A stretch of DNA of 64,000 nucleotides from JAUZRW01 sp964549915 (lineage in GTDB: Bacteria; Chloroflexota; Anaerolineae; Aggregatilineales; Phototrophicaceae). Made by a program: the position numbers and the translations under genes. How positions within the stretch are numbered: position 1 is the first letter of the stretch; each line of letters opens with the position of its first letter. This document shows, piece by piece, positions 8,959-18,072 of the stretch. Below the pieces are notes generated by a model. It saw nothing but the letters and a program-made list of their open reading frames with translations, was not told where the DNA came from and ran no database searches. The stretch lies in assembly GCA_964549915.1 (NCBI GenBank), contig CAZJWX010000002.1, positions 210,806-274,805 of the forward strand, in the 5' to 3' direction.

Positions 8959-9114
8959 TGGGTTTCCCTCTGTGGCTTGGTGTCTGGCAGAGGATAGCAG
9001 GTCTGCGGCACATACACCAGCGGTACCTCTTCCCCACGACCTCGTTGTGCTATACAATGCTGCGCGCTGTCATTTCTATCGTCATTTGCACTGTCATCTG
9101 TAGAGGAAATCGCC

Positions 9115-9366
9115 ATGCCGGACGAAATACCAACGACGAACGTCCACCGCTTCTTCTCGCTGGGTTTCACGACGAGCAAGCGCCTGTTGGGTGTGCTGTT
9201 GTTGATCCTGGGTGTGATCGGATTCGCTGGAATTCTGTCGCTAGATGTGATCGGCGGTGGTCGCGAGGGGGGCATTGGCCCAACGCAACAAGCAGCACTG
9301 CTGTTGATGGCGGCGATTGCCCTCTTCGGCCTGACGTTGATTCCACTGGGAAAGCAGCCCGCTTAG
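9115..9366 (+). CDS. Small membrane protein, unknown function
   Basis: An 83-residue protein with two predicted transmembrane helices (about residues 23-45 and 60-78) separated by a Gly-rich hydrophilic loop (GGGREGGIG). AGAGGAAA is placed eight bases before the ATG. The stop codon TAG abuts the ATG of the following glycosyltransferase-like gene, so the two are almost certainly co-translated. No family recognised. Confidence 0.7.
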   Translation: MPDEIPTTNVHRFFSLGFTTSKRLLGVLLLILGVIGFAGILSLDVIGGGREGGIGPTQQAALLLMAAIALFGLTLIPLGKQPA

Positions 9367-10986
9367 ATGAACACAGACAAGCCCGTCATCCCGCAGATCA
9401 TCAAACCGCTTCACCTGGCGCTGATGGGTGCAGCGACCGTCATCCTGCTCTTTGCGTTCTTCGTCTATGCCGCCTACGCTTACAATCTGATCACCTTCCC
9501 CTTCGACTACGACCAGGGCGAAGGCTTCGAATTGGTCGATACGGTGATGTTCAGCGAAGGACGCTGGCCCTACCAGAATACCGAGGACTTCCCTTTCTAC
9601 TCCAGCAATTATCCGCCGCTGTACCATGTGCTGCTGGCGCCGTTCGTCTGGTTTTTCGGCACGGCTTACTGGTATGGGCGGCTCTTCAGCTTCGTGACGA
9701 CGCTCATCACCGCCGGGGCGATTTACTGGATCGTACAGCGACACGGCAAAGTGCGCTGGATTGCCCTGCTCGCAGCGCTGGCCTTCTTCTCATCGAATAC
9801 GGTCTACCACATCGGGCCATTATTCCGGCAGCACATCAGCATGGTGATGTTCGAGACGCTGGCGATCATCCTGCTGGCTGAAGCCTTCCCTCGCCGGCAA
9901 ACTCGCGGGGTGATCGTGAGCCTGCTGCTGCTGATTGCAGCGGGTTACACGAAGCAGCTTGCCGCCATCACGGCGATTGCCGCACTGGCCTGGATGATGC
10001 TGCGCAATCCCCGGCGCGGCATCCTCTGGAGCCTCGGCTTCACGGCGGTTGGTCTGGCGATCTTCGCCTGGATGTACATTGATACCAACGGAGAATGGTG
10101 GCGGCAGGCCATCGTCGCCAACGTCAATGAATTCAGGCCAGATCAGGCGACGGGCCTGCTGCGCCTGTGGATTGGCCTGCACGGTGCGTTGATCGTTCCC
10201 GCCGTGCTGTATGTGCTCTACGAAGTCTACTTCAGCCGCATTTCGCTCTATAGCGTCTGGTTCGTCTTCGCGGCGATTCTGGGCACGGTGGGCAGTGGCA
10301 CCTGGGGCGCGGGTGACAGCTACTTCGCCACAGCAATTGCTGCTATGTGCATCGTCAGCGGCTTCTTTTTTAGCAAATTGCTGCGCGGTGACTGGCACTT
10401 CAGCGACAGCCTCTACAAACGCTGGTTCATCACACCACTGCGCAGACTCGCGCCCTCAATTGTGGCAGCCAGCGCCGTGCTGATTCCGCTGCTGTACCTG
10501 GCCTATGGTGTAGCGACCTTCAAGATGCCGACGACGGGCGCAATCTTCGGGACGATGGCGGATGTGCTGAACATCGAACCGAATGTGACCGAAGATTTTT
10601 ACGACAGCGCTACCTGGATTGCCCTGGGCTATGCTCGCATCGGGCATTTTACAACGGCGCAAGATGTAGCGGCGGGCTATGAGATCGTCGAGGCGATCCA
10701 GGAAACGCCAACGCCTGTCATCAGCGAGGACGCCGGATTCAGCATGGTGGCAGGACGCGAGGTGATTACAAATCCGACCCAGCTTCGCAATTTGTGGCTG
10801 GCGGGACTCTGGCAGGGTGATGAATTGATCGAGATGGTCGAGAATCAAGAATTCGGGCTGATTGTGCTGCGAGCACAGTTTTACCCGCAGCCGTTTCTGG
10901 AAGCCCTGGTCGGGCGCTATGAGCAAACGGATCGCATCGAGATGAACGGATTCAACTACCTGCTGCTGCGACCCACCGAACGATAG
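9367..10986 (+). CDS. GT-C fold membrane glycosyltransferase-like protein (family 39-like)
   Basis: A 539-residue integral membrane protein with roughly ten to twelve hydrophobic helices. After the first helix the outer loop carries FPFDYDQGEGFE, an acidic motif in the place where GT-C enzymes keep their catalytic Asp. YPPLYHVLLAPFVWFF follows, as in many dolichyl/polyprenyl-phosphate sugar transferases. A soluble C-terminal part of about 160 residues (about 380-539) follows the last helix cluster. It likely transfers a sugar from a polyprenyl carrier at the outer face of the membrane; the substrate is unknown. It starts directly at the stop codon of the small membrane protein. Confidence 0.75.
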   Translation: MNTDKPVIPQIIKPLHLALMGAATVILLFAFFVYAAYAYNLITFPFDYDQGEGFELVDTVMFSEGRWPYQNTEDFPFYSSNYPPLYHVLLAPFVWFFGTAYWYGRLFSFVTTLITAGAIYWIVQRHGKVRWIALLAALAFFSSNTVYHIGPLFRQHISMVMFETLAIILLAEAFPRRQTRGVIVSLLLLIAAGYTKQLAAITAIAALAWMMLRNPRRGILWSLGFTAVGLAIFAWMYIDTNGEWWRQAIVANVNEFRPDQATGLLRLWIGLHGALIVPAVLYVLYEVYFSRISLYSVWFVFAAILGTVGSGTWGAGDSYFATAIAAMCIVSGFFFSKLLRGDWHFSDSLYKRWFITPLRRLAPSIVAASAVLIPLLYLAYGVATFKMPTTGAIFGTMADVLNIEPNVTEDFYDSATWIALGYARIGHFTTAQDVAAGYEIVEAIQETPTPVISEDAGFSMVAGREVITNPTQLRNLWLAGLWQGDELIEMVENQEFGLIVLRAQFYPQPFLEALVGRYEQTDRIEMNGFNYLLLRPTER

Positions 10987-11016
10987 AGGCCTCCCAACTC
11001 ATTTCTAGGAAGCAAC

Positions 11017-11400
11017 ATGCCAACCGATTACGAGAAGGTCTATCAAGAACAACGCCACGCGTTAGGCAAACCGACGAAAGCATTCGTCGAGTTCTTCGAT
11101 CAATATCAAAAACAGACCGCTGATGTTCTAGATCTGGGTTGTGGACAAGGTCGTGACGCGCTATTCATTGCCAGACACGGACACCATGTTGTCGGTGTTG
11201 ATATTTCTCAGACGGGGATTTCTCAACTACTCGAAGACGCCCGCTCTGAAGACCTGAACATTGAGGGGGTTGTTGCGGATTTACGCCAATACGAGACGAA
11301 AAATCGAACATGCAGGGCATAAAGGCGTTCTTTGAGCAGGACTTCCATCAGTGGACGACCCTGAAAGATACAGGAACCTCTCTATTTTTACAAAAAGCTC
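11017..11400 (+). pseudogene. SAM methyltransferase (TehB-like) with internal deletion and frameshift
   Basis: The first 93 codons encode a clear class I methyltransferase N-terminus, with motif I VLDLGCGQGRDALF near residue 40 and VVGVDIS, ending at VVADLRQYE. The frame then runs into a stop at 11320-11322. In the +1 frame from about 11288 the sequence resumes as SNMQGIKAFFEQDF and GTSLFLQK, which looks like the C-terminus of the same family. The central part, including the motif IV strand (about 45-60 residues), is absent. The simplest reading is a deletion that joined the two ends out of frame. AGGAAG precedes the ATG at a good distance. Confidence 0.7.
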
Positions 11401-11573
11401 CTGGCCAGGATCGCCTAGAGCCGTCGTCATGCTGCAGCCGAACTTTGCAGAACGCCCAGATACAATATTCGATTTTCTTATTTAAGTTCTTCTGGCCTGT
11501 CCTGGCATCAATCCTGGTTGTTTTGTGTGAGAAGTGGCATGGCAAATCCACGCCAAGTGGCTTCTGTTGCCGG

Positions 11574-11607
11574 GTTCAACTGGAACAAGCTTGTTTTCCA
11601 GTTGAAC
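11574..11607. terminator. Long hairpin between pseudogene and AAA gene
   Basis: Near-perfect inverted repeat with arms of at least 12 bases (GTTCAACTGGAA / TTCCAGTTGAAC) extending inward through CAAG / CTTG with a small bulge, 20 bases after the stop of the minus-strand AAA gene. It may be a strong terminator or a remnant of a small mobile repeat. Confidence 0.5.
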
Positions 11608-11627
11608 TTGCTAACCCACTATGCGGC

Positions 11628-12965
11628 TCACGACAATTCATCGTCGTAGTTAAAACCACCCCGGCGGCGGCGTGAACCATTGCCACCCAGCCCCAGCGGA
11701 CGGCGTTCCAGCAAGAAATCGCCCTCCATGCGCATCTGCTGCTGCAAGCTCTGCACCGAGCGTTCCAGCATCTCGGTGGTGATGGTCGTCTGACGTTCGT
11801 GCGCCGCCAGCATCCGCGCGTGCAGCGCCACCTCGCGCACGAACGCCCCGGGCTGCTTGACGAAGTGCGGCGCGACCCGCGCATGATCTTCATGCCACTG
11901 GTCAGACATGTAGTGCCGTAGCATATTTTCCGCCAGCGATTCATCTTGAATGGTGGGAATCACAAAGATGCGATCCAGCCGCCCCGGACGCTTGAAAACC
12001 CGATCATCAATCGCTTCCGGGTAATTGGTTGTGCCGATGAGCAGCGTCCCTTTGGGATTTCGCGGCGATTCGATCCCGTCCAGCACGTTGAGGATGCGGG
12101 CTTTGTCTTCCCCGCGTAGATAGGCATCAATCTCTTCGACGATCAACAGGGTAGGCAAACTCGCTGAGGCCACCGCTTGAAAGGCCCGCTGCATCTTCTC
12201 GAAGGTCGCACCATCGCGGTCTGAGCCGCTGACATAGACTACGATTCGCCGCTGATTGAGCGCGTGCCGTGCCAGCGCCGCGCAGAGCATCGTCTTGCCC
12301 GTGCCGGGAACGCCTGCCAGCAGCAATTTGCGGAAGGGCGTCAGCTTCAGCTTCTGGTAGATGTCCACGCCTTCGTTGAAGAACGCTTCGATGTCGGCGA
12401 GGATGGAGTCCTTCAACTTGGATTCGAGGATTACATCGTCCCATTCCACTGCCGGGTCGAAGAAGGCTTCGGTGCCGCCGATGATGTAGACATTGCGGCG
12501 GCGACGAATGCGCGGACGAACGGCCTTGGCACACAAACCCTCAAAGTGTGCCCACGCTTCCAGACGACCTTCCGGCACGAGGGCGATCGCGGTCAGTTCC
12601 TGCACCTCGTCATCAATGTAGGAGCTGGCGTAGATGACCTCAAAGGTCTCATCAGTGTCGGTATCACGGAACGAGAACAGCAGCGCCCCGGCGGAAGTCG
12701 TCAGCACCGTGCGTTTGCCGCGCAGCCCATAATCGCTGATGGGCACAATAATTTCGGAATCAATCGGAGTGAAGCCTTCGTAAACAACATGCTTGCGCAG
12801 TTTACGCCCTGGCTTCACCGCTTCCTGGGCGATTTTGTTGCTACACTCCGCCGACGCCCACAGCGTCATAGACGGCAAATCGCCATATCGCTCTCGCCAG
12901 ACCTGCTGCGCCCAGGTCACGAGGCGTTCATATCGCATGGATTGATCCATGTTGTGTTGCTTCAT
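11628..12965 (-). CDS. BCS1-like AAA ATPase
   Basis: A 445-residue protein with an N-terminal domain of about 170 residues and one AAA module. Walker A is GVPGTGKT (218-225), Walker B LLIVEEID (273-280), sensor 1 LIGTTNYPE, and the second region of homology FKRPGRLDRIF carries the Arg fingers. The AAA core resembles the BCS1/CDC48 clade and suggests a hexameric remodeller. The N-terminal domain has no membrane helix and is not recognised, so the client is unknown. The tail is Arg/Gly-rich (SRRRRGGF). It is transcribed divergently from the HDAC-family gene with 158 bases between. Confidence 0.82.
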   Translation of the reverse strand: MKQHNMDQSMRYERLVTWAQQVWRERYGDLPSMTLWASAECSNKIAQEAVKPGRKLRKHVVYEGFTPIDSEIIVPISDYGLRGKRTVLTTSAGALLFSFRDTDTDETFEVIYASSYIDDEVQELTAIALVPEGRLEAWAHFEGLCAKAVRPRIRRRRNVYIIGGTEAFFDPAVEWDDVILESKLKDSILADIEAFFNEGVDIYQKLKLTPFRKLLLAGVPGTGKTMLCAALARHALNQRRIVVYVSGSDRDGATFEKMQRAFQAVASASLPTLLIVEEIDAYLRGEDKARILNVLDGIESPRNPKGTLLIGTTNYPEAIDDRVFKRPGRLDRIFVIPTIQDESLAENMLRHYMSDQWHEDHARVAPHFVKQPGAFVREVALHARMLAAHERQTTITTEMLERSVQSLQQQMRMEGDFLLERRPLGLGGNGSRRRRGGFNYDDELS

Positions 12966-13123
12966 AGTGGGAAAACCTGTCGAACGCTGATCAGTTCAAT
13001 CTACATTTTGAAACACTGTGCTCAGTGGTGATGCCAAAACAGCCGATTTTTCGGTTCCGAGTACAATAGGGAGCATCGCAGTGCTGCGTCAATACCGTAG
13101 TTTACCTCATTGAAAGCGCAAAT

Positions 13124-14158
13124 ATGACCACCGTTTACGTCACTCACGAGTCTTACCGCGAACACCGGATGCACGGGCACCAGCATCCCGAACACCCCGG
13201 ACGCATTGAAGCCGTCTGGGAAGTCTTTCGGGAAGCCGGATTGCCGGAGCGCCTGCACGTGCTGCCCCCCCAGCCAGCGCCCATCGAGAGCCTGCTGCGC
13301 GTGCACACGCAAGAACATATCGACACACTGCAATGGATAGGCGGACAGCACAAAATGGTCATGTTCGATGCCGACACGTACGCCCTGCCGCAATCCTATG
13401 ACATCGCACGCCTCGCAGCAGGCGGCGTCCTGACGGCAGTCGATGCCGTGATGAAGGGGCAGGCTGGTAATGGGCTGGCTGCGGTGCGCCCGCCAGGGCA
13501 CCACGCAACGCCCAAACGGGCAATGGGCTTCTGCTTGCTGAGCAATATCGCCATTGCCGCCCGTTACGCCCAGGATCAGCATAACGTCGGGCGCGTGATG
13601 ATCGTCGATTTTGATGTGCATCACGGCAACGGAACGCAAGATGTCTTCTACGAAGATGGCAGCGTCCTCTTCAGCTCCACCCATCAACATCCATTCTATC
13701 CTGGCACAGGGGATATGCGGGAGACCGGAGCGGGAGCCGGCGCAGGAACGACCATCAACATTCCGCTGCAATACGGGCACGGAGATGCCAGCTACCGCCA
13801 GATTTACGAGGCAATCCTCTGGCCTGCGGCGCGGCGCTTCCAACCCGAATTGATCCTGGTCTCAGCAGGCTTTGACGCTCATTTCATCGATCCACTGGCG
13901 ATGATGCAGCTTTCGCACAAAGGCTATGCGCACCTCACCCGCGAACTGCTGCGAATGGCAGAAGAACTCTGTGGCGGAAAAATCATCTTCGTCATGGAAG
14001 GCGGCTACGATTTGCCCGCGCTGGCGCATGGCATGCGCAATGTCGCCCATGTTCTGCTGGGCGAAGACGAGATCAGCGATCCGTATGGCGACGCCAACCA
14101 GCGCGAGAGCGATCCGCAGCCCATCATTGAGGCCGTTCAGCAGCTTCACGGATTGTAA
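13124..14158 (+). CDS. Histone-deacetylase family protein (AcuC/AphA-like)
   Basis: A 344-residue zinc deacetylase of the arginase/deacetylase fold. The catalytic His pair is H126-H127 in PPGHHA. The zinc ligands are D164 and H166 in DFDVHHGNGTQ and D251 in SAGFDAHFID. The glycine-rich late motif EGGYDL is present. In bacteria such enzymes remove acetyl groups from polyamines, acetoin-utilisation proteins or lysines; the substrate is not determinable here. The start is supported by a compact N-terminus typical of the family (YVTHESYREH...HPEHPGRI). Confidence 0.9.
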   Translation: MTTVYVTHESYREHRMHGHQHPEHPGRIEAVWEVFREAGLPERLHVLPPQPAPIESLLRVHTQEHIDTLQWIGGQHKMVMFDADTYALPQSYDIARLAAGGVLTAVDAVMKGQAGNGLAAVRPPGHHATPKRAMGFCLLSNIAIAARYAQDQHNVGRVMIVDFDVHHGNGTQDVFYEDGSVLFSSTHQHPFYPGTGDMRETGAGAGAGTTINIPLQYGHGDASYRQIYEAILWPAARRFQPELILVSAGFDAHFIDPLAMMQLSHKGYAHLTRELLRMAEELCGGKIIFVMEGGYDLPALAHGMRNVAHVLLGEDEISDPYGDANQRESDPQPIIEAVQQLHGL

Positions 14159-14165
14159 CAAAAAT

Positions 14166-14188
14166 GGGGTGTCCTCGCAGAACACCCC
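14166..14188 (-). terminator. Rho-independent terminator of the dynamin-like operon
   Basis: On the minus strand a 7-bp stem GGGGTGT / ACACCCC is followed by A and five T residues, 27 bases after the stop of the downstream dynamin-like gene. It can also serve the convergent deacetylase gene. Confidence 0.7.
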
Positions 14189-14214
14189 GTCAGATTCGGT
14201 AATGATGTGCCCCC

Positions 14215-16026
14215 TCACTTCATCTCTTCAATGCGCTTGCGCAAATCCACCAGGTCGCGCTGGCAGCGTTCCAGCTTGGTTTGCTGATCCTGAAAACGCT
14301 TCGCCAGCACATCCAGGCGGCTGAAAATCGGCGTCAGCACCTGATTGCCGTAGCGCGTCAGGCGATTGCGTTCCTTCTGCGTCAGTTCATCCAGCGCTTC
14401 GTGGTAATTCTTGATGAGCATATCAATGCGCTCGTTGAACTTGCCCTTGGTCTCGCGCGAGATGCGGCGCACGTATTGCACCGCCGGGATGCCCGCACCC
14501 AGCGCCAGCACCCCGCCAGCTACGAAGGCCACAGGAGCGAGCGGGCCAGCCGCCGCCGTGCCCGTCAGCAGCGTGCCTGCCGCCCCTGGCGTCAGGAAGG
14601 CGATCAACGCCACGGCGAAGCCACTCAGCGAGAGCACCGCGCTCAACTGGAAGCCGCCCATGTTGGCGTCGAAGGTGCGCTTCATCTCGCCCAGCACTTC
14701 GCCCGATGAGTAGGTCTTCAGTTCGGCTTCGGCGATTCGGATCGCTTCTTGCAAGCCGGCACGTTGCTCCGCATAAATGCCCCGGTCGAGTCCGGTAGCT
14801 TCCTGCTCCATCAGGTCTTGCAGGCGATTGAGACGCTCAATTACGCCGCGCCAGTAGAGGCGGCTCTGGTCAACGACGGCGTTGATGTAATCGTTAGCTG
14901 CTTCGTTGATGTCGCGCAGCGAACGCCCGATCACAACCTCTTCAAACTCTTCCTGGAGCTTCGTGCGATCCAGACCGCGCCCGAATTTGCGCACGCTCAG
15001 ATGCGTGTCGATGAAGTTGATGCCGCGCTTGCGGATGCCTTCCAGCACACGGTCGATTTCAGCGCCTGCCTCGCGCATGCGGGCTTCCAGTCCCAGCGAC
15101 TGCTGCTCCAGTTCGCGCTGCACATCCTTGACCTTGGTGATGTCCGCCGTCACCAGATCGGCTTTCTTGCTCATATCTTCGTTGTGGTTGCTGAGGATGC
15201 GCATGGCAGTATCCAACTGTGCCAGCAGCTTCTGCTTGGCGGGTGGTGCCTCGCTGTAGACGCCGCGCAGGTGCGCCCGCACCGCATCCAGCCCCCCCGG
15301 ATCATCCCCTGGGGACTCGGCGTTCAGGGCGTCCAGGGCTTCCTTGGCCGAAACCATGAAGAGCAACGGTTCCAGGTCGAGCGTCTGCTTGACCTGCCCT
15401 TCGATGAAGCGCCGCACCGCCTGCCGCTCATCAGGCTTCAGCAGATCCACCTGATTGACCACAACGATGATTTTCTTGCCATACTTCTTCGCCAATTCCA
15501 TGTAGATGCGTTCGGTTTCGGCGAAGGCGTGCTTGGCGCTGATGAGGAAGATCACCAGATCGCTACGGTGCAAGAATTGCTTGGCGGTCTCTTCGTGCCT
15601 GCGGAAGACCGAACCCGTCCCCGGCGTATCGACAATAGCGACGCCAGGAGCGCCCGTATTGGGGTGCGCCCATTCGCGCAGGTGCTGGTTTTCGCGCAGG
15701 GAAGGCGTGCGATCCGGGATTTCGTTGTAGCGAACCAACTCGATGTATTCGGTCGTCGGGGTGATGCCCATCGGCAGCAGCTTTTCGCCGAGCATAGCGT
15801 TCACGAAGGAGGACTTCCCGGCGTTGAATTCGCCGATCACGCCCACGATGAAGAACATATTGTGCAGGTCTTCCGCCATATCGCGCAGGCGGCGCACATC
15901 ATCCTGGGCGTCTTCTCCTTCATCGACCAGCACGCCCGCCAGGTCATTCAGTAGTTCGATTTCGCGCTCGCGCAGGGCTGCGATTGGCCCTTCGAGCACG
16001 GTTGTCGTCGTAATTGGACTCGTCAT
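14215..16026 (-). CDS. Bacterial dynamin-like GTPase (second of pair)
   Basis: A 603-residue large GTPase. The GTPase motifs are G1 GEFNAGKSS (65-73), a G2 Thr in GITPTTEY, G3 DTPGTGS and G4 NQVD. Long helical stalk regions follow. A hydrophobic hairpin (about 460-510: AVLSLSGFAVALIAFL, then a Gly/Ala-rich segment) is the likely membrane paddle. Bacterial dynamin-like proteins self-assemble on membranes to remodel, fuse or protect them. The gene follows a paralogous GTPase by 22 bases, so the two are co-transcribed and may form a hetero-oligomer as other bacterial pairs do. Confidence 0.88.
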   Translation of the reverse strand: MTSPITTTTVLEGPIAALREREIELLNDLAGVLVDEGEDAQDDVRRLRDMAEDLHNMFFIVGVIGEFNAGKSSFVNAMLGEKLLPMGITPTTEYIELVRYNEIPDRTPSLRENQHLREWAHPNTGAPGVAIVDTPGTGSVFRRHEETAKQFLHRSDLVIFLISAKHAFAETERIYMELAKKYGKKIIVVVNQVDLLKPDERQAVRRFIEGQVKQTLDLEPLLFMVSAKEALDALNAESPGDDPGGLDAVRAHLRGVYSEAPPAKQKLLAQLDTAMRILSNHNEDMSKKADLVTADITKVKDVQRELEQQSLGLEARMREAGAEIDRVLEGIRKRGINFIDTHLSVRKFGRGLDRTKLQEEFEEVVIGRSLRDINEAANDYINAVVDQSRLYWRGVIERLNRLQDLMEQEATGLDRGIYAEQRAGLQEAIRIAEAELKTYSSGEVLGEMKRTFDANMGGFQLSAVLSLSGFAVALIAFLTPGAAGTLLTGTAAAGPLAPVAFVAGGVLALGAGIPAVQYVRRISRETKGKFNERIDMLIKNYHEALDELTQKERNRLTRYGNQVLTPIFSRLDVLAKRFQDQQTKLERCQRDLVDLRKRIEEMK

Positions 16027-16048
16027 GAATAGTCTCGCTTTCCACGCT

Positions 16049-17920
16049 TTACAGCGTCATGCCCAGAACTCTGCGCTTGCCGAGTGCGTTCAGCGCCGAT
16101 TCGATCTGCGCCATTTCCTGTTCTGCCTTTTGCAGCTTTTGCAACTGCTCGTCCTGAATGCGCGCCTGTGCTTCGACCAGACGAGTCAGCGGTGAGATGG
16201 CTTCGCGGCGAAGCTGCATGCCGTATTCAATCTGCTGATCCGCCGCCTCCGTCAGGATTTCAGTATAACGCGCCTGGATTTTCAGCAGCCGATTGACGTA
16301 TTCCGTATGGATGGCGCGTCCACGCAGCGGAATCAACGCAAAGCCCAGCACACCCGCCCCCAGCAAAATCAGCAGAAGGATGATGCCCACCGGGAAATCC
16401 GCCACATTGTTGACCGCGCCCCAGGCACTGAAGAGCGCAACGGTGAGAATCACCACGATCAATTCCCAGACCGTCAGGTAGAGCACCGTGTTGCGCCGGA
16501 TGTTTTCCAGCTTGTTGGTCTCCAGGACGCGGGCTTCGTTTTCCAGTTTTTCCAGTTCAGGGCGAATTTTCGTCATGAAACTGCGGTCATAAGTCGCCGG
16601 AGCCTGGATCGTGCCGATGACCTTGTCCCGAATCTCCTCAGGCAGGTTCTGGATTTCCTTATGTCCGTACTTCACCATATCATCCAGGTCTTGCATATCC
16701 TGGCCTTCCAGGCGCGGTGCCAGTTTGTCGACCACACCGGGAATCTCATCGATCGGCTCGAAGACCTTGTAGCGCTTGAAGGTCGTTTCCATGTACGTGG
16801 GCGTATCGCCCCGGCGCAGCAGCCGCGCGATGCCCGTCAGTTCCGTCAGGCCGCGCCCCAGTGACCCCAGCGCCCTTGAAAACTGGAAGATATCCAGTAT
16901 CGCTTCCTTGCTGCGATCGCCAGTCTCGCGGAAGCGTGCCTCCACTTCAGCGATGGTCTCGCGCACGGTCTTCTTGAGTTCGCTCTTCTGGGTTGCGAGC
17001 TGCTGGTCGATGTTGTCGGTGATATTGCGATAGCGGTCAAACGTGGTTTGATTCTGCCGCACAGCAGCCAGGGCACCCTGGTGCGCATTCTGTACGATTT
17101 GCAGCGGAGTCTGCAATTTCTGGCGCAGGCGCTCCGCATCGCTCAGTTGACGCTCAATGTAGGTCTTGACTTGATCGAGGCCGCTCTCTCTCCAGAGTTC
17201 CTGGTCGATCTCATCACCTCGTTTTGCTTCCAGCCCCTTGCGTGCGCTGACCATCCACACGGTGGGATCCACTCCCAGGCGTTCGCGCGAATTGTCGATG
17301 ACGAACTGCTTGACGGCCTCTTGCTCTTCTTCGGAGATCAAATCCGCCTGATTGATGACGATGATGACTTTTTTGCCGTATTCGCGGAACATCTGCAACG
17401 TCTCCAGGTTGCCCTGGGACATGGCCTGGGTCGCCAACATAATCAGCAGCACGACATCAGCGCGGTGCAGGAATTTTCGCGTCAATTCCCCATGTTCGAC
17501 GAAGACCGACTCCAGCCCCGGTGTATCCACGAGGCTCACTTTGCGCAGCAGCGGCGAGGGATAAAAGATCGTATCCACATCACCCGGCGTCGCCATATTC
17601 TGTGGTTCGTCGCCATAGCGCAGAATACTGATGCGATCAGTCGTGGGAATCGGGCCGATCTTCAAAAAATCGGGGGCACCCAGTAGCGCGTTGATGATGC
17701 TGGATTTCCCACTGCTAAAGGGGCCGACGAGCACCATCAAAAACGGGTGATCCGCGTGGAACATCGCGTCGCGCACTTGTGCAATCCGCTGCTCCCCCAC
17801 ATGGTCAATGCGAGGCAGCACCGTCAACAAATCCGTGATAAGCTCGTATTCGCGGCGACGGATGGACTCATATTCCTGAACAAGTTTGGTCTCTGCAATT
17901 GCTTCAGCCAATTGATCCAC
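16049..17920 (-). CDS. Bacterial dynamin-like GTPase (first of pair)
   Basis: A 623-residue dynamin-like protein with G1 GPFSSGKSS (66-74), IPTTDRIS, G3 DTPGLES and G4 NQAD. The stalk is interrupted near residues 475-535 by two transmembrane-type helices (LTVWELIVVILTVALF and VGIILLLILLGAGVLGF). It is only distantly similar to its downstream partner, which has a different membrane segment. The shared operon suggests that they act together at the cytoplasmic membrane. Its start faces the GAF-cyclase gene with about 150 bases between. Confidence 0.88.
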   Translation of the reverse strand: MDQLAEAIAETKLVQEYESIRRREYELITDLLTVLPRIDHVGEQRIAQVRDAMFHADHPFLMVLVGPFSSGKSSIINALLGAPDFLKIGPIPTTDRISILRYGDEPQNMATPGDVDTIFYPSPLLRKVSLVDTPGLESVFVEHGELTRKFLHRADVVLLIMLATQAMSQGNLETLQMFREYGKKVIIVINQADLISEEEQEAVKQFVIDNSRERLGVDPTVWMVSARKGLEAKRGDEIDQELWRESGLDQVKTYIERQLSDAERLRQKLQTPLQIVQNAHQGALAAVRQNQTTFDRYRNITDNIDQQLATQKSELKKTVRETIAEVEARFRETGDRSKEAILDIFQFSRALGSLGRGLTELTGIARLLRRGDTPTYMETTFKRYKVFEPIDEIPGVVDKLAPRLEGQDMQDLDDMVKYGHKEIQNLPEEIRDKVIGTIQAPATYDRSFMTKIRPELEKLENEARVLETNKLENIRRNTVLYLTVWELIVVILTVALFSAWGAVNNVADFPVGIILLLILLGAGVLGFALIPLRGRAIHTEYVNRLLKIQARYTEILTEAADQQIEYGMQLRREAISPLTRLVEAQARIQDEQLQKLQKAEQEMAQIESALNALGKRRVLGMTL

Positions 17921-18072
17921 CTATTTCCTACTATTCGGTACAGTTGCCGCACGGGATCTCTAGAGACAGTATACTAGACTTGCCGCCAAATGAAGCGGAT
18001 AAAACGTGTTACAATGTGCGCCGAACCGCTCATGCTGCCGTTATTGACCATCTATACGAGACAAAGGGGCTT

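Noticed and set aside
11310..11675. Separate 121-codon gene after the truncated methyltransferase
   Set aside because: Only its first third resembles protein (the methyltransferase C-terminus); the rest runs through intergenic sequence and a hairpin.
14749..15954. A 401-codon plus-strand frame
   Set aside because: Antisense to the dynamin-like GTPase, whose GTPase motifs are unambiguous.
17899..18072. Extended N-terminus for the GAF-cyclase
   Set aside because: It would overlap the divergent GTPase start and the promoter region; ATG at 18073 has a good ribosome site.
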